Notes: generated by a model not told the origin, from the letters alone. Shown: positions 8,514 through 17,425, counted from the first letter of the stretch. The stretch is DNA of 64,000 nucleotides from Flavisolibacter longurius (GCA_014163555.1 JACJGO010000001.1:1-64000); one strand, 5' to 3'. A program made the numbers and translations.

Positions 8514-9545
8514 TCAGGTCTCCTTTTTCAGGCTAGATTGCCGGTACACCAATACCGGTTCCAGCACTTTTTTAGCCGGTGCGGATGTGTAGAAATCAGC
8601 CTTTTCCACATGGTCGAAAAACAGCTTTGCGGCTTCCTCACCCATTCGAATTGTTTGCTGATCAACGGTGGAAAGCGAGGGAGTAATGTAGGCGCCAAAA
8701 GCTTCGTTGGCAAAACCAATCAGGGCTACCTCTTCCGGAATCCGGAGGTTGGCTTCTTTAATGGCCTGCATGGCGCCCAGCGCTGTAAAATCTTCTACTG
8801 CAAACACACCATCCGGCGGTGTTTCCAACGCCAGCAGTTGCTGCATGCAGCGTTTGCCTGACTCAATGCTTATCCCGCCTTCTGTGATGTATTCGTTTCC
8901 TATAGTAATGCCGGCATCTGCAAGTGCATCGGTGTATCCTTTTAATCGCTGGCCGAAGATGGCAACATGTTGCAGTCCGCTGATATGGGCGATGCGTTTA
9001 CAGCCTTGTTCCTGTAAATGTTGTACTGCTTTGTAAGCGCCGGCATAATCATCCACCACTACCGACGGCACACCCAGGGAGTCATTGGCCCGGTCGAATA
9101 GCACCAGCGGCACCCGGCGTTTTTTTATTTCGGCGAAATGCGAAAAATCCTTGGTTTGTTTGGCGATGGAAACCAGTACACCGTCTACCCGTGACCGTAA
9201 GAAGGTTTCCACCCCTTCCTGTTCATTCCCGGTTTGCTCGTTCGACTGGTAGATCAGTATGTTGTAATCATTCTGCCTAGCCACGTTCTCAATGCCGTGC
9301 ACCACCGAACCAAAAAAATTGATCTCGGCACTGGGAATAATAACTCCGAGTATTTTGGTGCGGCCAAGTCGAAGAGAAGAAGCAATTTTATTGTGACGGT
9401 AATGAAGTTTTTTGGCGGTGCGGACCACAGCCTTTTTGGTAGCCTCACTGATGGAATGATGATCATTCAGTGCACGGGAAACCGTGGACGGGGTTACCTG
9501 CAATTCTTTTGCAATGTCCTGAATTGTGGTTTTGGGTGCCCGCAT
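8514..9545 (-). CDS. LacI-family transcriptional regulator
   Basis: A 343-residue LacI/GalR-type regulator. Residues 5-60 form the helix-turn-helix and hinge helix (TIQDIAKELQVTPSTVSRAL … KIASSLR). Residues 62-340 form the periplasmic-binding-protein-like effector domain (ILGVIIPSAEINFFGSVVHGIE …). It lies just upstream of susC on the same strand, 81 bases away, and is most likely the local regulator of the glycan locus, responding to an imported sugar. Its own promoter region carries a matching palindrome (9553-9574), which points to autoregulation. PULs in this phylum more often use hybrid two-component or ECF-sigma regulators, so a LacI type is a less common arrangement. Confidence 0.92.
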   Translation of the reverse strand: MRAPKTTIQDIAKELQVTPSTVSRALNDHHSISEATKKAVVRTAKKLHYRHNKIASSLRLGRTKILGVIIPSAEINFFGSVVHGIENVARQNDYNILIYQSNEQTGNEQEGVETFLRSRVDGVLVSIAKQTKDFSHFAEIKKRRVPLVLFDRANDSLGVPSVVVDDYAGAYKAVQHLQEQGCKRIAHISGLQHVAIFGQRLKGYTDALADAGITIGNEYITEGGISIESGKRCMQQLLALETPPDGVFAVEDFTALGAMQAIKEANLRIPEEVALIGFANEAFGAYITPSLSTVDQQTIRMGEEAAKLFFDHVEKADFYTSAPAKKVLEPVLVYRQSSLKKET

Positions 9546-9552
9546 AAAGCAG

Positions 9553-9574
9553 TTTACGCAATCGTTTGCGTAAA
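9553..9574. promoter_or_regulatory. LacI/PurR-type operator in front of lacI
   Basis: A 22-bp inverted repeat is centred on a CG at 9563-9564, with arms TTTACGCAATC and GTTTGCGTAAA (10 of 11 positions symmetric). Its core ACGCAATCGTTTGCGT closely resembles classic LacI/PurR-family operators. It starts 8 bases upstream of the lacI ATG and overlaps the proposed -7 element, so binding would block transcription. The lacI product is the obvious candidate ligand protein. Confidence 0.75.
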
Positions 9575-9600
9575 ATTAGAGAAAGATTGCAACCGACAAA
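9571..9600 (-). promoter_or_regulatory. Bacteroidota-type promoter of lacI
   Basis: On the minus strand TTTG (complement of 9597-9600) is followed after 18 bases by TAATTTTA (complement of 9571-9578). This matches the Bacteroidota consensus TTTG and TAnnTTTG at all but the last base. The -7 element runs into the operator. The rest of the 347-base gap between lacI and cheB shows no gene. Confidence 0.5.
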
Positions 9601-9811
9601 AAATTTAATTGATAATCAGATGTTTACTGATGAGCTTGACCAGTCTTTTCTAAACCATGCAAGTGTGCTTTACCCTTGTTGCTCGCCGTTAGTCTGTACT
9701 AAACTTTTACCTTGTATAAAATCTTCAAATTTTATGTTGAAGAGTTTTGAAAAGTGTGGCTATAGAGAAGGAAAGTAATCTACCTATACCATTCTAAAAA
9801 CTTAGAAAGAA

Positions 9812-9825
9812 GAACCGAAAGGTTC
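9812..9825 (-). terminator. Weak terminator-like hairpin after the cheB operon
   Basis: On the minus strand GAACC-TTTC-GGTTC forms a short 5-bp stem followed by a T-rich run (TTCTTTCT). It lies about 70 bases after the cheB stop and is the only candidate terminator for the long che/kinase operon. The stem is short, so this is tentative. Confidence 0.3.
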
Positions 9826-9892
9826 AGGTTGTTTTCAATTATTGCCTAGAACTAAAAGAAGAATTTCGAGGAAGTACAGCGCCTTCTTACGC

Positions 9893-10471
9893 TTATTCAT
9901 TTATCAGCGAACGCACAAGGTGACCAACTTCTTTCACCGGCAAAACGCGGTCAACAGCCACATGCTCAATGGCATATTTCGGCATGTAAGCAACCACCGC
10001 TTCTGCCGGATCCTGCACCATCACAAATCCACCGGCTGCTTTGATCATTTTCAATCCGGCAGCGCCATCATGGTTGGCACCGGAAAGTAATAATGCAATG
10101 ACATTGGAGCCGTAAGCCTCTGCAGCGGTCTCAAAGGTTACATCTATGGCCGGGCGACTGTAATGAATTTTTTCTGAATAGTCAAGGGAAAACGTGTAAT
10201 CCTTTTCTACCAGCAGGTGATAGTCAGCCGGCGCCAGGTAGATTGTTCCCGGTTCAATGGAATCTTTTTCTTCCGCCTCCCTTACCTGCCAGCCGGTTTT
10301 ATCCCGCAGGACTTCGGCCAGCACGGATTCGCCGCTCCTGCGATGAAAGACCAATACAACCGCGAGGTTTTTTTCCGGCGGCAGATTGGGAAACAGGTGC
10401 AGGATCGCTTCCAGCCCGCCTGCCGATCCACCGATGAGCAGTACTTTATATGTTATGGGCTTTTGCGCCAT
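9893..10471 (-). CDS. cheB: CheB-type methylesterase, catalytic domain only
   Basis: A 192-residue stand-alone CheB catalytic domain that would remove methyl groups from glutamates of a receptor. The Ser-His-Asp triad is visible: S16 in IGGSAGG, H43 in VFHRRSG and D135 in GANHDGAAG. The receiver domain of classical CheB is absent, so activity would not be switched by phosphorylation in cis; the single-receiver protein encoded two genes upstream may act in trans (inference). The gene overlaps the 3' end of cheR by 19 bases and is the last of five co-oriented genes. No chemoreceptor, CheA or CheW lies nearby, so a role in flagellar chemotaxis is unlikely. Confidence 0.9.
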   Translation of the reverse strand: MAQKPITYKVLLIGGSAGGLEAILHLFPNLPPEKNLAVVLVFHRRSGESVLAEVLRDKTGWQVREAEEKDSIEPGTIYLAPADYHLLVEKDYTFSLDYSEKIHYSRPAIDVTFETAAEAYGSNVIALLLSGANHDGAAGLKMIKAAGGFVMVQDPAEAVVAYMPKYAIEHVAVDRVLPVKEVGHLVRSLINE

Positions 10472-11259
10472 ATTTTTTCTTTTCCCAACTGTTTAAACTG
10501 TGGTGCTACGGCCGAAAACCGCATGGTTTCCTTGGCGCCAAGGGCAATAAAACCAAGCGTTTCGAGGCTTTGGTCAAAGAGGTGAAGCACACGATCCTGC
10601 AAGGACTTTTCAAAATAAATCATCACGTTGCGACACATGATCAGTTGAAAGCGGTTAAATGACCCATCAGATACAAGGTTATGCGTAGCAAAAACCATTC
10701 GGGAGGAAAGGTCCTGGTTGAACTTGGCGTAGTCGTACCGGGTAGTGTAATAGGAGGAAAAATCAGCCATGCCCCCGGACAGAATGTAGTTCTCCGAATA
10801 TTGCTTCATACCACTCAGCGGGAAAATTCCTGCTTTTGCTTTTTCCAGTACGTCAGGGTTGATGTCCGTGGCATACAGCAAGGCTTTGTGCAGCAGGTTG
10901 GCTTCTTTCAGCAAAATGGCCATAGAATACACTTCTTCCCCCGTGGAGCAGCCGGCATGCCAGATGCGGATAAACGGATAAGTAGCCAGCAGGGGTAATA
11001 CTTCCTTTCGTAATGTTTTATAGAAATCAGGATCGCGGAACATTTCGGTTACATTCACCGTGATTTCTTCAACAAACCGTTTCAGGTATACTTCGTCGTT
11101 GCGCACCCGGAACCTGAATTCGGCAAAAGACGGAAACCCATCGAGTGTGTAAAGCCGTTGCATCCGGCGTTTCAAAGAAGCTTTTGCATAATCATTGAAA
11201 TCATAGCCATACACTTCCAGCAAGTCATTCAACAATATGTCCACTTCTTCGTCCTTCAT
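10453..11259 (-). CDS. cheR: CheR-type protein-glutamate methyltransferase
   Basis: A 268-residue CheR. An N-terminal helical domain (about 1-75, YGYDFNDYAKASLKRRM) is followed by the SAM-dependent methyltransferase fold with the motif I region IWHAGCSTGEEVYSMAI near residue 105 and FQLIMCRNVMIYF near 205. No TPR extension is present. It lies 2 bases after the single-receiver gene and overlaps cheB. The natural target, a receptor with methylatable helices, is missing from the window; the HAMP and coiled-coil linkers of the hybrid kinase upstream are possible targets, but that is speculation. Confidence 0.92.
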   Translation of the reverse strand: MKDEEVDILLNDLLEVYGYDFNDYAKASLKRRMQRLYTLDGFPSFAEFRFRVRNDEVYLKRFVEEITVNVTEMFRDPDFYKTLRKEVLPLLATYPFIRIWHAGCSTGEEVYSMAILLKEANLLHKALLYATDINPDVLEKAKAGIFPLSGMKQYSENYILSGGMADFSSYYTTRYDYAKFNQDLSSRMVFATHNLVSDGSFNRFQLIMCRNVMIYFEKSLQDRVLHLFDQSLETLGFIALGAKETMRFSAVAPQFKQLGKEKIWRKSP

Positions 11260-11261
11260 AC

Positions 11262-11639
11262 TTATTCGTCTTCTTCATGGCCTGCCAACAGGGCAAGCAA
11301 CTGGTCCACATCAATCGGTTTAGAAAGATATTCATTGGCGCCGGCTTCCAGGCAGCGTTCCCTGTCGCCTACCATTGCCTGCGCCGTCACGGCAAACACC
11401 GGAATCTGTCGCAGGGTTTCATCTGCCTTGATCAACCGGAGTGCCTCGTAGCCATCCATCTCCGGCATCATCATATCCAGCAACACAACTTTGATGCCTT
11501 TGTTTTTTTCCATGATGGCAAGGCCCTCTTTTGCCGAAGTAGCCGTAACAACTGAATACCCCCTGGACTTTAAAACAGCCGAAAGCGCAAAAATGTTGCG
11601 GCTGTCATCATCAATCAGCAGGATGCTGCCTTTATCCAT
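11262..11639 (-). CDS. Single-domain response regulator (receiver)
   Basis: A 125-residue CheY-like receiver without output domain. The acidic pocket (LLIDDDSRN), phospho-acceptor D in VVLLDMMMPEMDGYEAL, Thr in FAVTAQ and Lys in YLSKPID are all present. It is clearly related to the last receiver domain of the adjacent 1338-residue kinase (shared NIF.., MMPEMDGYEA and KP.DVDQLL.LL patterns), so it may have arisen by domain copying. It sits 3 bases after that kinase gene and 2 bases before cheR. It probably shuttles phosphate between the kinase and the CheB/CheR pair. Confidence 0.93.
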   Translation of the reverse strand: MDKGSILLIDDDSRNIFALSAVLKSRGYSVVTATSAKEGLAIMEKNKGIKVVLLDMMMPEMDGYEALRLIKADETLRQIPVFAVTAQAMVGDRERCLEAGANEYLSKPIDVDQLLALLAGHEEDE

Positions 11640-11642
11640 TTC

Positions 11643-14600
11643 TTAAAAGATTTTATCGTATAACCATACCCGTAACAGCGACAGCAACTGGTCGATATCC
11701 ACTGGTTTTGAAATATAATCGGAAGCGCCGGCGCGGATGCATTTTTCACGATCGCCGGTCATAGCCTTGGCCGTAATGGCAATGATGGGGAGATTGCGGT
11801 ACTGCGGCTTTTTGCGAATGGCCTGCATGGCCTCGTAGCCATCCATTTCCGGCATCATGATATCCATCAGTACGGCATTGACATCAGGATTTTCTTCCAG
11901 CTTTTTCAGGGCTTCCCTCCCATCCATGGCAGCCACTACATCCACGTTGTGCAGTTCCAATGCTTTGGTGAGCGAAAAAATATTCCGCACATCATCATCC
12001 GCCACGAGGATCTTTTTGCCCGACAACACTTCACTCAAAGCACCCAGGCGCTTGTAGGCCGATGGTTTGTCCTTGCGGCCGTTTTCTTCTACCAGGTGTA
12101 AAAAAAGCGATACTTCATCCAGGATACGCTGGAAGGAATGAGCGGTTTTGATTACGATAGAATCGGCGTATTGGCGAATGCGGGACTCTTCGGTCTTGGA
12201 TAGATTCTTCCCGGTGAAAATGATAATGGGTAGATTTTCCATTCCCGGGTTTTGCTTTACAGCCTCCAGGGTTTCATACGCCTGTTTATCCGGAATGCCC
12301 ATGTCCAGGATCACACAGTCCACCTGCTCACGTTGTAAGGCCTGTACGCTTTCGTTGACCGTTGCAGAAATCTGCGCATTCACATTAAAGGTTTCAAGGA
12401 AGTAAGCCAGGGCTTTGGCGTGCTGCGGGTTTTCTTCCACAATGAGCACCTTTTTGTGGTTTTTTGAAAGCACATGCTCAATCTTGTGAAAAACTTCCTG
12501 CATTTGCTCGTAGGCCATCGGCTTGCTGATAAAATCCACCGCGCCTTTCTTCAGGCTTTCTTTTTTTGCTTCGTGCGACGACATGATGTGCACCGGAATG
12601 TGACGGGTATCGGGGTTGCTTTTTAATTCTTCCATCACTTCCCAGCCATCTTTTACCGGTAACTGAATGTCGAGCAGAATTCCTATTGGCCGGTACTGCT
12701 GCGCCAGGGCAACGCCTTCATCGCCCCGCACGGCCATCAGGGCCTTGTATCCATTCTGGTGCGCAAAGTCGGAAAGTGCCTTGGCAAATCCGGTATCGTC
12801 TTCAATGATCAGGATGATCTTATCATTAGGCTGTACACTGCTCCTGTCGTCGGGAAGCGCTTCCGGAATGTGCTCCACACGCATATCTTTTTCCTGCGGC
12901 TTTTCTGCCGGCAACGCCGGTACAACCTCGCGGGCAAAAATGGGCTCTTTCTGTGCAGCTGCCATTTTCCATTTGGGAACATACACCGTGAACTCACTGC
13001 CTTTACCGGGTTCACTGGTTAACTTGATCTCACCTCCCAGGAGCCGGATCAGTTCGCGGCTGATGGAAAGGCCGAGACCCGTGCCGCCGTATTTCCTGCG
13101 GGTAGAACCATCCGCCTGTTGAAAGGCTTCAAAAATGAGTGATTGTTTTTCCGCCGGAATGCCGATACCGGTATCTTTTACGCTGAAAGAAAGGAAAGAC
13201 TGGTTATCCGGAAGTGTACTCACGGTAAGGCTTACACTGCCTTCAGCAGTAAACTTGATGGCGTTGGAAAGAAGATTGCGTAACACCTGCTCCAGCCTTA
13301 GCTTGTCGGTTTCAATCTGCGAGGGCACATCCGGTGCAATTTGCAGATCAAACTGTACGCCCTTTTCACGGGCAACCGGTGCAAAAAGATTTTTCATGTC
13401 AGCAACAATCTCCTGCACCATCACGCTGTTGTATTCCAGCTCCATTTTACCGGCTTCGATTTTGGAAAGATCCAATATTTCGTCGATCAGGGAAAGCAGC
13501 CCCTGTCCGGAACTTTGGATCACTTTGGCATATTCCACCTGGTCGCTGGTCAGGTTGGCTTCGTTGTTCTCTCCCATCAGCCGCGAAAGAAGCAGAATGG
13601 AATTGAGCGGGGTTCGCAGTTCATGCGACATATTGGCCAAAAACTCCGATTTGTATTTTGTGGTCAGCGCCAGTTCTTCGGCCTTTTGCTGGATCTCCAG
13701 GTTGCGTTCTACAATCAGCGCATTGCGTTCTTCCAGTTGGCGGGTTCGTTCTTCCAGCTCCTGGTTGGCCTGCATCAGTTCTTCCTGCTGCACCTTTAAT
13801 TCTTCTTCGGAGGTTTGCAGTTTCTCGGCCTGGGCTTCCAGTTCGGCATTGATGTTTTCCAGCTCGGCGTGTTGCGATTGCAGTTCTTCTGACTGCGCCT
13901 GCGTTTGTTCAAACAGATGCTGCAATTGTGCTTTGCTTTTGGCCGAACGAAGAGCAATGGCCATATCCGTTGCAGCCTCCCGGAGAAACTCCACTTTTAC
14001 ATCACTGATTTTGTTAAGTGAAGAAAGCTCAAGCACACCTTCCACCACATCATCGGCCACTAATGGCAGTACTAAGACATGCCGTGGCTGTGAGGCTCCC
14101 AACCCGGACCGGATCTGCAAAAAAGTATCCGGTACATTTTCCAGGAGCATGGGCTTTTTTTGTACAGCCGCCTGGCCAATGAGCGTTTCCCCGAACGAAA
14201 GTTCTTTGGGCACTGCCGACAGGTTACTGACCGCATAGCCTGCCTCAAAACGCAAAAATGTTTCGTTGGCTACGTAAAATAGTCCGCTTTCACATTCCAG
14301 GTAGGGCACCAGCACATGCAAGGCATCCTGGCCCAGAGCAGCAATCCCCTTATCGCCCCGCAGGCTATCGTTGATCTGAGAGATACCCGTTTGCACCCAT
14401 ATCTTTTCTTCACTGGCACGGGCATAGGACTGCAGGTTGGTTTTCATGTGTGAAATGGCATTCCCCAGAACATCGTCAGCACTGCGGGGTTCCACCACCA
14501 CGCTAAAATCACCATCGCCGATGGCCTGTGCTGCAATGGCCAGTTTGCGGTCATTGCGGTCGATGGCCAGTATGGATTTTGTAAGCGACCCAATGGCATC

Positions 14601-15659
14601 GTTGGCTTCCGGAATAATTTTTAAACCTGTTTTACCCGAGGCCAGGTTTTCGGCTGCATTGCGCAGGTGTTGCAGCCGCTGTGTAATAAACCCTATAACG
14701 TATATGATAAACGTTACGACGAGGCACATCACCAGCACGAGCAAAACAAGACTCAGGGTTTGCTGTCGCTTTTCCTTTTCATAAATGTCATTGGCGCCAT
14801 GACGGCCTTCTGCCATCATGCCGTTCTGAATATCCTTGTACCGGTTTACCGTCCGGGTGGCGATCTCCCAGTAATGGGATGGTGATATAGCCGTATCCAT
14901 GGCCGGGTTGGTGCGGAAGCGCTGTTCGATGGCCATCGTTTCCTTAGCAGTAGTGTCCTGTCGAACGGCATTAAACGCATTAACCCATTTGGGTGGCGCT
15001 TTCAGCCTGAATTCATGCACATAAGACCCCAGCATATCCTGGTACTGGTACACGCTATTCAACAATGCCCTGTTTTTTCCGCCCGTTTCCATATAGAGGT
15101 AAAGCTGCGCCAGCAGCATGCCTTTATAAGTAATGATATCGGAAAGAATCTTTTGGCTGGTAACCGTTTGCATGATGGGCGCCAGGTAGAGCACATTACC
15201 GGCAGCCACCGAGTTCATGGTATTGAGACGGAAGATGCTGTTGGAGTAAAATGTCAGCACCTCTTCTTCATTGACCTCCTTGTTGTTGATCTGGTTTCGG
15301 AAACTTGTCAGCTTATCCAAAAACGTGTAGGCCTCAAAGTTCTGATGAATGGTTTCGCTGCTGTCCTTTACCCGCTGAATGGCCGCATCGGTTTGCGGAC
15401 GGCGTTGCAGCATTTCATTTTGCATCATGCCATTCATGGCATAGATAAAGCTGTACCGGCGCTCGTTTTGCAAGGCATCGATCAATGCATTGATGTCAAT
15501 AGCCTGCCGGATGCGCTGCCGGTAGCCGTCGAGCATGGCAATCTTTTCCCGTTTTTCCTTGTTGTATTGCAGCACAACAACCATCAGGAACAACAACGGT
15601 ATGGCACCCAACAAAACCAACTTGGCCGGCAGGGGCAATCGCTTGAAAAATCCTTTCAT
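11643..15659 (-). CDS. Hybrid histidine kinase: NIT-like sensor, HAMP, GAF, kinase, three receivers
   Basis: A 1338-residue membrane kinase. Transmembrane helices at about 12-30 and 300-325 flank an all-helical extracytoplasmic sensor resembling the NIT (nitrate/nitrite-sensing) domain. HAMP-like segments follow at about 326-420, a GAF domain at 425-575, a long coiled coil at 575-665 rich in Glu, Gln and Leu, HisKA with phospho-His H679 (ANMSHELRTPLNS), and an HATPase domain with GIGI and GTGLGLSI motifs. The C-terminus has three receivers; the first and third have standard acidic pockets (IIEDD, VADDD), the middle one has VEENP and looks degenerate. The start overlaps the stop of the next kinase gene by 4 bases. 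The NIT assignment is from architecture and is less sure than the rest. Confidence 0.92.
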   Translation of the reverse strand: MKGFFKRLPLPAKLVLLGAIPLLFLMVVVLQYNKEKREKIAMLDGYRQRIRQAIDINALIDALQNERRYSFIYAMNGMMQNEMLQRRPQTDAAIQRVKDSSETIHQNFEAYTFLDKLTSFRNQINNKEVNEEEVLTFYSNSIFRLNTMNSVAAGNVLYLAPIMQTVTSQKILSDIITYKGMLLAQLYLYMETGGKNRALLNSVYQYQDMLGSYVHEFRLKAPPKWVNAFNAVRQDTTAKETMAIEQRFRTNPAMDTAISPSHYWEIATRTVNRYKDIQNGMMAEGRHGANDIYEKEKRQQTLSLVLLVLVMCLVVTFIIYVIGFITQRLQHLRNAAENLASGKTGLKIIPEANDAIGSLTKSILAIDRNDRKLAIAAQAIGDGDFSVVVEPRSADDVLGNAISHMKTNLQSYARASEEKIWVQTGISQINDSLRGDKGIAALGQDALHVLVPYLECESGLFYVANETFLRFEAGYAVSNLSAVPKELSFGETLIGQAAVQKKPMLLENVPDTFLQIRSGLGASQPRHVLVLPLVADDVVEGVLELSSLNKISDVKVEFLREAATDMAIALRSAKSKAQLQHLFEQTQAQSEELQSQHAELENINAELEAQAEKLQTSEEELKVQQEELMQANQELEERTRQLEERNALIVERNLEIQQKAEELALTTKYKSEFLANMSHELRTPLNSILLLSRLMGENNEANLTSDQVEYAKVIQSSGQGLLSLIDEILDLSKIEAGKMELEYNSVMVQEIVADMKNLFAPVAREKGVQFDLQIAPDVPSQIETDKLRLEQVLRNLLSNAIKFTAEGSVSLTVSTLPDNQSFLSFSVKDTGIGIPAEKQSLIFEAFQQADGSTRRKYGGTGLGLSISRELIRLLGGEIKLTSEPGKGSEFTVYVPKWKMAAAQKEPIFAREVVPALPAEKPQEKDMRVEHIPEALPDDRSSVQPNDKIILIIEDDTGFAKALSDFAHQNGYKALMAVRGDEGVALAQQYRPIGILLDIQLPVKDGWEVMEELKSNPDTRHIPVHIMSSHEAKKESLKKGAVDFISKPMAYEQMQEVFHKIEHVLSKNHKKVLIVEENPQHAKALAYFLETFNVNAQISATVNESVQALQREQVDCVILDMGIPDKQAYETLEAVKQNPGMENLPIIIFTGKNLSKTEESRIRQYADSIVIKTAHSFQRILDEVSLFLHLVEENGRKDKPSAYKRLGALSEVLSGKKILVADDDVRNIFSLTKALELHNVDVVAAMDGREALKKLEENPDVNAVLMDIMMPEMDGYEAMQAIRKKPQYRNLPIIAITAKAMTGDREKCIRAGASDYISKPVDIDQLLSLLRVWLYDKIF

Positions 15660-17194
15660 GTATGGTGACTTTTATAAACTGTCGTTTGAGAAGCCGGCCG
15701 TTTGCCGGGCTGTTGCCTGGGCAGGATAATGGAAAATGTGGTGCCTTCATCGGGCAGGCTGTGTACGGAAATGCTGCCGTTGTGCTTTTCCACAATCTTC
15801 TTGGCAATGGTCAGCCCAATGCCGGTGCCCTCGTACGCCTCCCTTGCATGCAGGCGTTGGAAAAGGGTAAAAATTTTGTCCTTGTATTTTTCTTCAAACC
15901 CAATTCCGTTATCTGCAATGGAAATGCGACAGGCGGTTTCTCCCTCCTGCTCTGCCCAGATCCGGATCTGCGGTTTTACACCGGGCCTTGAAAATTTAAG
16001 GGCATTGCTGATCAGGTTTTGAAACAGTTGCCGCACGAGCGATGGCACCACCTCCAGCAACGGAATGGGTTGCACCGAAACAACGGCGCCTTTTTCCTTT
16101 ATGCCCAGTTCAAGGTCGAAAAGAATATCCCTGATGATTTCATTGATATCCGATACTTCAAAAGCCAGTTCTTCCGAAAGGCGGGCAAATGAAAGCAGGT
16201 CTGAGATCAGTTGACTCATGCGTTTCGACGAACGGATGATTTTATCCATGTACACCGCTGTTTTTTCATCCAGTGTACCGCCGTCCATGATAAGGCTTCC
16301 AAAAAACTGGATCTTGCGAAGCGGTTCTTTCAGGTCGTGCGAAGCCACAGAGGTGAACTGTTGTAATTCGTCGTTGCTGATCTCCAGTTCACGGTTTATT
16401 TCCAGCAATTCCTTTGTACGTTCCCCCACCTTCCGTTCCAGGGTTTCGTTCAGCAGTTTTTGCTCGTGGATCGACGTCAGCGTACCCACCCAGCGGCTGA
16501 TGTTTTCGTTGACAAATACCGGCGTGGCCCGTAACAGATGATGATAATATTGTCCGTCTTCCAGCCGCTGGATAGCCGCTTCCAGTTCAACCGGTTTTTC
16601 GTCCCGAATGCTTTGCAGCCAGCGTTCCTGCAGCGCAGGTGTACCGGGAAGCGTTTCGGGAAACAGGTTCTTTTCTTTGGAAAACTGGTACCACAGTTTG
16701 TTTACAAACTGCAATTCGCCCCTTTGGTTGGCCGTGAAAGCCAGTTGCGGCAATGATTCAAGCGTAGAGTGCAGTTCGTTTACCGTAGCAGTAAGTTCTT
16801 TTTCCGCTTCTTTCAACGCACTGTTTTTTTCGTACAGGCGATAAAAGTTGCGCACCTTCAACATGAGGATATCCGGATCTACCGGCTTGGTAAGATAGTC
16901 CACGGCACCGGACTCAAACCCTTTCGTGATAAAGCGCTTGTGCGTATTGACGGCCGAAAGAAAGATGATGGGAATGTCTTTGGTTTTGTTCATCCCGGTG
17001 AGTGCTTCGGCTACTTCGAAGCCATCCATCACCGGCATTTGTACATCAAGAATGATCAGGGCATATTCCTGTTTCAGCACTTTTTTCAATGCTTCCTCCC
17101 CGGATAAAGCGGCATCCGTTCGAAAACCGTATTGCTCCAACACAGTTCTCAGCGAAAAAACGTTTTCCTGTCTGTCGTCAACTATAAGGATCAT
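15656..17194 (-). CDS. Response-regulator histidine kinase: REC-PAS-HisKA-HATPase
   Basis: A 512-residue soluble protein: receiver domain at 1-120 with phospho-acceptor D50 (LIILDVQMPVMDG) and K103 (LTKPVD), a coiled coil at 120-145, a PAS-like domain at about 142-250, a second coiled coil, then HisKA with H286 in VASHDLKEPLRK, a motif usual in phytochrome-like kinases, and an HATPase domain with GIGFEEKYKDKIF and GTGIGLTI. It is first in the five-gene operon and probably receives phosphate on its receiver and passes it on. The 3' end overlaps the hybrid kinase start by 4 bases, implying translational coupling. Confidence 0.93.
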   Translation of the reverse strand: MILIVDDRQENVFSLRTVLEQYGFRTDAALSGEEALKKVLKQEYALIILDVQMPVMDGFEVAEALTGMNKTKDIPIIFLSAVNTHKRFITKGFESGAVDYLTKPVDPDILMLKVRNFYRLYEKNSALKEAEKELTATVNELHSTLESLPQLAFTANQRGELQFVNKLWYQFSKEKNLFPETLPGTPALQERWLQSIRDEKPVELEAAIQRLEDGQYYHHLLRATPVFVNENISRWVGTLTSIHEQKLLNETLERKVGERTKELLEINRELEISNDELQQFTSVASHDLKEPLRKIQFFGSLIMDGGTLDEKTAVYMDKIIRSSKRMSQLISDLLSFARLSEELAFEVSDINEIIRDILFDLELGIKEKGAVVSVQPIPLLEVVPSLVRQLFQNLISNALKFSRPGVKPQIRIWAEQEGETACRISIADNGIGFEEKYKDKIFTLFQRLHAREAYEGTGIGLTIAKKIVEKHNGSISVHSLPDEGTTFSIILPRQQPGKRPASQTTVYKSHHT

Positions 17195-17373
17195 GAATTG
17201 CTGAATGGTTAAGGCATACGCCCTGGATTATTGTTTTCGTATGGTTTGATCGAATTGCTAAGGGCCGAAATTAGGCCATTTCAAGGGCTGCAACAAACCG
17301 GAAATATGAAGGGAGTTTTTGGCTTCGTTACAGTAGGCGAATGAATTTCGTCAGATGTCCTCAAGCGCACAAT

Positions 17374-17403
17374 TTTGTTATGAAACGGCGCCCTCTTCAT
17401 TTG
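17374..17403 (+). promoter_or_regulatory. Possible promoter of the 52-residue ORF and MFS gene
   Basis: TTTG at 17374-17377 and TTCATTTG at 17396-17403, 18 bases apart, fit the Bacteroidota promoter in all but one conserved base. The predicted start of transcription is near 17410, about 15 bases before the ATG at 17426. Confidence 0.4.
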
Positions 17404-17425
17404 ACAAAAGATAGAAAATAGAACC

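Noticed and set aside
9893-11259. Flagellar chemotaxis assignment for cheB/cheR
   Set aside because: No CheA, CheW, MCP or motility gene is present; the context is a kinase cluster.
13135-14238. A 367-codon plus-strand frame inside the hybrid kinase
   Set aside because: It is antisense to the HisKA and coiled-coil region, very rich in Ser, Arg and Cys, and resembles no protein family; the minus-strand kinase explains the sequence.
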